Below, piece after piece: positions 33,300 through 37,236 of a DNA stretch of 37,236 bases. Made by a program: the position numbers and the translations under genes. The DNA comes from Alphaproteobacteria bacterium (GTDB lineage Bacteria; Pseudomonadota; Alphaproteobacteria; Rhizobiales; Hyphomicrobiaceae), in the NCBI GenBank assembly GCA_018819265.1, contig JAHJQI010000195.1, forward strand, positions 1 to 37,236, written 5' to 3'. Position 1 is the stretch's first letter. Each line of letters opens with the position of its first letter. The notes beneath the pieces are model-generated. The model searched no databases. It was not told where the DNA came from and saw only the letters and a program-made list of their open reading frames with translations.

Positions 33300-34091
33300 A
33301 TGACCGAGCCGCCAAGCACGAATATCCAGCAATCGCCGAACGAAGACGTCACCGCAGCCGTTCTCGTGATCGGCGACGAGATCCTGTCGGGGCGGACGAA
33401 GGAAGCCAATGCCGGTTACATCGCAGACGTGTTGACGGCCGCTGGTATCCGGCTTCGCGAAGTTCGCGTTGTTGCCGACGATGAAGCCGACATCGTCGCG
33501 GCGCTCAACTCCTTGCGTGCGCGCTATACCTACGTGTTCACGACGGGCGGCATCGGACCGACCCATGACGACATCACCGCCGACTGCATCGCCAAGGCGT
33601 TCGGGGTCGCAATCGACGTCGACGAACGGGCGCTGGCGCGCATGATGCCGTATTATGAATCGCGAGGGCTCGAGTTGACGCCGTCGCGCTTGCGCATGGC
33701 GCGGCTGCCGAAAGGCGCGGAACTGATCACCAACAGGATCACCGCCGCGCCCGGCTTCAAAATCGGCAATGTCTTCGTCATGGCCGGCGTTCCTTCCATC
33801 ATGCAGGCGATGCTCGACGAAATCCTGCCAGGCCTGCGCACGGGGCGGAAAATGCTCAGCCAAAGCATCAAGGTGCTGGCGCCCGAGAGCGAAGTCGCCG
33901 ACCTCTTTGCCGAGCATCAGAAGGCGTTTCCCTCCGTCATCATGGGCAGTTACCCTTCGTTTGCCGGAGGGCAGATGCGGTGCGAACTGGTTCTGCGGTC
34001 GATTGACGCGGAAGCCCTCGCGGAGGCCGATGTTGCGCTGCGACAAAAATTGACAAATATCGGAATTCCAATCGGTAAATCAGATAGTTAA
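33300..34091 (+). CDS. CinA-type molybdopterin-binding domain protein
   Basis: The product is 263 residues. The MoCF_biosynth (MoaB/MogA-like) domain is clear: AAVLVIGDEILSGRTKEANA, FTTGGIGPTHDDITADCIAK, and NVFVMAGVPSIMQAML. It corresponds to the N-terminal domain of CinA, without the C-terminal nicotinamide-nucleotide amidohydrolase domain. Stand-alone versions are common in alphaproteobacteria, and their exact reaction is not firmly known. The gene follows the creatininase-like gene by 111 bp on the same strand. Confidence 0.9.
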   Translation: MTEPPSTNIQQSPNEDVTAAVLVIGDEILSGRTKEANAGYIADVLTAAGIRLREVRVVADDEADIVAALNSLRARYTYVFTTGGIGPTHDDITADCIAKAFGVAIDVDERALARMMPYYESRGLELTPSRLRMARLPKGAELITNRITAAPGFKIGNVFVMAGVPSIMQAMLDEILPGLRTGRKMLSQSIKVLAPESEVADLFAEHQKAFPSVIMGSYPSFAGGQMRCELVLRSIDAEALAEADVALRQKLTNIGIPIGKSDS

Positions 34092-34395
34092 TGATCTGTA
34101 GGCGGCAGGATGCCGCTGCGGCCCATGGCCTGTTGCATTAACCTTGTTTGTTAACTCTATCTCGCTCCTGCCTAGGTTCGTTGGGTATTCCGCCCACGGG
34201 CAATCGATTGCTGCGGGCGCGAAGGACACGAGCTGTCGGTCTCATCCGTTGACCGTGCTCCACCACGCCTCGGCAATCACGTCCAAATTGGCAGCTCTCG
34301 GATCACGGCATCTGCGACCTCGCGGGTGCGTAGTTCGGGAGCGTCGAACCGGTTCGAGGGCCCATCATGGCCGCGGAATCACGGGGGTGAAACGC
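34092..34395. other. intergenic region upstream of the RlpA-like gene
   Basis: The stretch has an AT-rich patch at about 34136-34160 with two TTAA sequences nine bases apart. That spacing does not match a CtrA site. I see no ORF with coding features, though a long in-frame extension of the RlpA-like gene is open from 34144. Confidence 0.4.
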
Positions 34396-35598
34396 ATGTT
34401 TGATTTCGTCAGTCGCCGCGCAATCGTCACGGCGGGATGTCTCGTCGTGGCGACGACGCTCGGTATGTTCAGCGCGGTTGCGCCGGCGCAGGCCAAGACG
34501 CCGGGCTCGACCTACTGCTTCGTTGGCAAGTGCCACAAGGTGAAGTCATTATCGGAGACCGCCGCTCTCGTCGGCGAGACGATCCCGCTCGTTGCTTCCC
34601 ACTACAGCGACTGCAGCAAGGATCGCTACAACCCGTGCGGGCTGACTTCTTCAGGCGAGGAATTTCATCCCGACCGTTCGGATAATGCCGCCAGCCCGAT
34701 CTATCCGGATGGCACCGTGCTCCTGGTGCGCAATCCGGCGACGAAGGCGGCAGCGGTGTTGCGCATCAACAATGCCGGTCCCTACTGGGGCAACCGCAAG
34801 CTCGACGTGTCCTATGCCGCTGCCGACAAGCTCGGCTTCAAGAACCGTGGCGTAGCAAACCTCGAAACGAAGATCCTGTCGGCGCCCAACAAGCGGGAGG
34901 CCGGCTATATCCGCAAGCGCAACTACCGCCCGTTGCCGGGGTTCATCGGCACGTTCGAAAACATGGCTGGGGCCGAGCGAACCGCTGTGGCGCTGATGAT
35001 CCTCGATGCAACGGCGGCGAGCGCGCTGGCGCCATCGAGCAGTGCGGCGGCACTGGTTGCCGCGCGGACCGAAAGCGGCGAGGAAAAAGCGCGCAAGACC
35101 GGCGATTACAAGAAGCTCGAGCCGATCCTGAAAACGATGAACCTGATTGCGGATATGAAGCCGGTCGAAGCCAAGGCGATGAAAACCGCCGGGCTTGAGA
35201 TCAAGGCGGCACCGACATGGGGCGGCGCCAGGACGTCGAAGCCGCTGGCGATCGCGGTGGCGGGGGCTGCTGTCGTTGGAGCCAAGGGCGAAGTTGTTTC
35301 GCCCCGGCGCCAGCTGGCTGCTGTGGCGATGGTCGAAACAGGAGCGGAAACCGGCGTGAGCGAGACGCAGGCAACCCGCACGGCGGTCAAGCTGATCCGT
35401 ACGGCGGAAGTCGGGGCCGCCGATGAGGACGACTGGGAAAGATTGCTGCGGTCGCGGCTCGGCGGGCTGTCGCTCGTCGGGGGCCGCGGTGGGCTGGGCG
35501 ACCCGAATGGCTTTCCGTTCCGGCCGGTTCCTGACCGCGCGCCGCGGCCGGCTCTTCCCCATGCGCCCAACACCGCCCGTCATGGGATGACAGGTTAG
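34396..35598 (+). CDS. exported RlpA-like double-psi beta-barrel protein
   Basis: The product is 400 residues from ATG 34396, preceded by GGGGGTGA; the longer frame from 34144 has no matching features. The N-terminus (SRRAIVTAGCLVVATTLGMF, then PAQA) is a signal peptide, possibly Tat because of the SRR. Residues about 65-165 form an RlpA-type double-psi beta-barrel: LVASHYSDCSKDRYNPCGLT, SGEEFHP, LRINNAGPYWGNRKLDVSYA with the conserved Asp, and AADKLGF. RlpA proteins can cleave glycan strands lacking stem peptides. There is no SPOR domain. The C-terminal 200 residues are Ala/Lys/Thr-rich and end in a Pro/Arg tail. The stop TAG at 35596-35598 lies inside the left end of the repeat at 35595. 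Confidence 0.85.
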   Translation: MFDFVSRRAIVTAGCLVVATTLGMFSAVAPAQAKTPGSTYCFVGKCHKVKSLSETAALVGETIPLVASHYSDCSKDRYNPCGLTSSGEEFHPDRSDNAASPIYPDGTVLLVRNPATKAAAVLRINNAGPYWGNRKLDVSYAAADKLGFKNRGVANLETKILSAPNKREAGYIRKRNYRPLPGFIGTFENMAGAERTAVALMILDATAASALAPSSSAAALVAARTESGEEKARKTGDYKKLEPILKTMNLIADMKPVEAKAMKTAGLEIKAAPTWGGARTSKPLAIAVAGAAVVGAKGEVVSPRRQLAAVAMVETGAETGVSETQATRTAVKLIRTAEVGAADEDDWERLLRSRLGGLSLVGGRGGLGDPNGFPFRPVPDRAPRPALPHAPNTARHGMTG

Positions 35599-35780
35599 AT
35601 CGTTTCCGCTTTAGGCTGAAACAATCTTGCTTTTTCGCTCACGGGCCGATCGGCCTATCGGCCTTGCCCTCCGCGGGGTGGCGGCGCTGCTTTTGGTCAA
35701 CATTCAGCAAGCTGATGTTGAGCAGCTTGGCCACAGTCGTGGCCTTGAAAGTGCTTCCAGCTAAAACTGAACAGATCTAG
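35595..35780. repeat. CTAG-type palindromic element, copy 2 (186 bp), with a nested hairpin
   Basis: The left end TTAGATCGTTTCCGCTTTAG and the right end AACTGAACAGATCTAG match copy 1 at 2229-2378, as do the internal blocks. It is about 36 bp longer because of GGTCAACATTCAGCAAGC + TGATGTTGAGCAGC near 35695-35727. That insert matches the fourth unit of the array behind gshA at about 24 of 32 positions. The left end supplies the stop codon of the RlpA-like gene. Confidence 0.75.
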
Positions 35781-35820
35781 CGGAAATTGAACCGTACTCG
35801 AAGACAGCTGCAAGGGTGGC

Positions 35821-36453
35821 CTAAGCGGCCGTCAATTCAGGCGGCACTATAGCCGCGTCGTCGAGTTCTCCGGGGCCGCTGGCCGATACCGTCGAGACCG
35901 GTGAACGCTCGTCTTCGGGATAGAGATCGAAGGCCATGTCGAGGGCGTCGAGGAATTCGGCGACGAGATCGAGGCAGACGCCGAGCGGCACCTTCGCGGC
36001 AACGAGGAATTCGTCGCCGATTTCGGGCGTCTCCACGTCGCCGACGCCTGCGGCCTCCGGGTCGATCATTCCGCGCGTGCGCAGATAGGCGGTCATTGCG
36101 CCGCCGGTTTCGAAGTCGGCTTCGACCTGCTCGTTCAGTTCATGGAAAGCGGCGGCGAGGTCGGCGGTAGCAGCGCAGAAAAGTTGCGCCAGGGGGCGGA
36201 ACCTCGGTGCGTCGCGCCCCAGCACGGCGACATGCTCGCGGGCCTGGACGATGCGCGCGACAAGGTTCAGTTCGTGACATCTGTAACGCGACAGCGCCCA
36301 TCGCTGCGCACCCGCAACGCCGGGGTCGGAGGGATCACCGGTCGCCCAGTTCTCCGTCGATGCGATGAGATCCTCGCCAGCGGCAAGGGCCGCGTCGAGG
36401 TTGTCTGCGACGAGGTAGACGCAGGGTGGGATGGTCGTTCCCGATTTCTTCAT
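35821..36453 (-). CDS. hypothetical protein, mainly helical and acidic
   Basis: The product is 210 residues from ATG 36453 with a strong GAGGAGG site upstream. It is rich in Ala, Leu, Asp and Glu and should be mostly helical (ADNLDAALAAGEDLIAST; NLVARIVQAREHVAVLGRD; DLAAAFHELNEQVEADFETG; CLDLVAEFLDALDMAFDLYP). There is no signal peptide or membrane span. I do not recognise a family. The C-terminal 25 residues are Ser/Pro-rich and probably disordered. It may share a transcript with the unknown gene starting at 36893, which lies 71 bp upstream on the same strand. Confidence 0.75.
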   Translation of the reverse strand: MKKSGTTIPPCVYLVADNLDAALAAGEDLIASTENWATGDPSDPGVAGAQRWALSRYRCHELNLVARIVQAREHVAVLGRDAPRFRPLAQLFCAATADLAAAFHELNEQVEADFETGGAMTAYLRTRGMIDPEAAGVGDVETPEIGDEFLVAAKVPLGVCLDLVAEFLDALDMAFDLYPEDERSPVSTVSASGPGELDDAAIVPPELTAA

Positions 36454-36524
36454 CGTAAGCCTCCTCAGGCTTTATCCGCTGCGAACCTACAAGGCGTGAC
36501 GTTTTGCTGGTTTCACGCGAGGCA

Positions 36525-36893
36525 TCACATGCGCGGCGGTGGGATCAGGGCGATCAGATCCTGCAAGGCGTGGCCGAGATCGCGACCGCGGACCGACAGG
36601 TAGCGGGCGAGGCTGCAATCGAACGCCGAGCGCCAGCGTTCGCGGTCCGACGTCTTGGAGGCCACGCGCTTCAGGCTTGAGAGGATGGCGTCGTCGGCAA
36701 AGTCCGCGGGCACGTTGAGGCGCTCGCGCACGACCGGCACCAGTTCGGCAAGATGCATGATGTCGGCGGGGTAGCGGTCTTCGCCGACCGTCTCGGTGAA
36801 AACGACCGGCCCTGCGCGCCGCGCGGCGACATCGGGTGGCAGATGCTGAGGTCTGACCCGCCGCGTCTTGTCCCCCTGATCGATACCGCTCAT
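36525..36893 (-). CDS. hypothetical protein
   Basis: The product is 122 residues from ATG 36893 with AAGGA directly before it and GGGGGA further up. A basic N-terminal stretch (TRRVRPQHLPPDVAARRAGP) is followed by a helical region (IMHLAELVPVVRERLNVP; DDAILSSLKRVASKTSDRER; SLARYLSVRGRDLGHALQDL). No motif is recognised. It lies upstream of, and in the same direction as, the 210-residue unknown protein. The coding-like composition and the absence of a competing frame support it. Confidence 0.6.
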   Translation of the reverse strand: MSGIDQGDKTRRVRPQHLPPDVAARRAGPVVFTETVGEDRYPADIMHLAELVPVVRERLNVPADFADDAILSSLKRVASKTSDRERWRSAFDCSLARYLSVRGRDLGHALQDLIALIPPPRM

Positions 36894-37236
36894 GTCCTTC
36901 GTCCCCCGCTGGTGATGGCCATCGTCACAAAATTACAATGATTCGTCAGGCGGCATGTGGTGCGCGCAAGCCGCTTCCACTGTTTGTCATGCCGGCACCC
37001 GGCGCTGTGCGATTGCAGCGAAAATCGCCGCTCGCGCTACAGTACTCTAGTCGTGAGAACGATTGACGCACCCTGGGTCCCGGGGAGCGTCAGGCTCGCT
37101 CGCCTCCGGCAAGACGCCGGGATCCATGGCGCTGCACTCACAACACAAGCATTTGAACGTCTGACGGCTGCTAACTACGAAGCGCGATCAGTTGCTCGTT
37201 GCGTCCTACTTTTTGCAGCCTTCACGAAGGACGCAC
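36894..37236. other. intergenic region at the right edge
   Basis: Apart from the hairpin at 37071-37129, nothing could be assigned. It contains one CTAG (37047-37050). No complete ORF with coding features is seen. Confidence 0.4.
37071..37129. repeat. inverted repeat, possible intergenic repeat element
   Basis: CCCTGGGTCCCGG (37071-37083) pairs with CCGGGATCCATGG (37117-37129) at 11 of 13 positions. The loop contains GCTCGCTCGCCTCCGG. Intergenic hairpins with GGGTCCCGG/CCGGGATCC arms are frequent in alphaproteobacterial genomes. No second copy is in the window. Confidence 0.5.

Noticed and set aside
34138..34154. Possible CtrA site TTAA-N9-TTAA upstream of the RlpA-like gene
   Set aside because: The CtrA consensus has seven bases between the TTAA halves; here there are nine.

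Overview
The window looks like a chromosomal segment of a GC-rich alphaproteobacterium, most likely of the order Hyphomicrobiales (Rhizobiales). This rests on several clues. HisG is the short form paired with HisZ, and both follow hisS. The glutamate-cysteine ligase is of the plant/alphaproteobacterial type. There is a good EcfG-type general-stress promoter. The intergenic palindromes include GAGCA-ended elements of a kind common in Rhizobiales. I could not search databases, so no genus is assigned. I saw no rRNA, tRNA, CRISPR array, complete insertion sequence or prophage.

Left part (1-7320): a flavoprotein of the BaiN/HI0933 family cut by the window edge, a frameshifted relic of an L,D-transpeptidase gene, an exported DUF2380/DUF3280-like protein, a lone NodU/CmcH-type carbamoyltransferase, gshA, a four-unit hairpin array, an exported PRC-barrel protein with an EcfG-type promoter, and a small secreted six-cysteine protein.

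Central part (7357-20858): two hydroxy-acid oxidation loci. The lutABC lactate utilisation operon lies on the minus strand with a DUF465 gene between lutA and lutB. The glcDEF glycolate oxidase operon lies on the plus strand with a divergent LysR regulator. Between the two loci sit a class I cytochrome c and an AT-richer three-gene cassette: an unknown 239-residue protein, an Xre/MbcA-type antitoxin and a RES-domain toxin. A kinase-phosphatase resembling bacterial Pnkp without its ligase domain follows glcF.

Right part (20868-37236): two tandem 77-78 bp palindromic elements, hisS-hisZ-hisG, a cytochrome b561/cytochrome c556-like pair, an alpha/beta hydrolase, small hypothetical ORFs, a divergent EF-G paralogue, an exported msrA/msrB pair, sfsA, an exported creatininase-like protein with changed metal-site motifs, a CinA-type molybdopterin-binding protein, an RlpA-like exported protein, and two unknown proteins.

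Two themes deserve attention. The first is the RES/Xre cassette with its overlapping third gene and two perfect palindromes just upstream. The second is a set of non-coding palindromic elements bounded by CTAG or near-CTAG. Two related copies lie about 33 kb apart, and one of them carries an inserted hairpin related to the array behind gshA.
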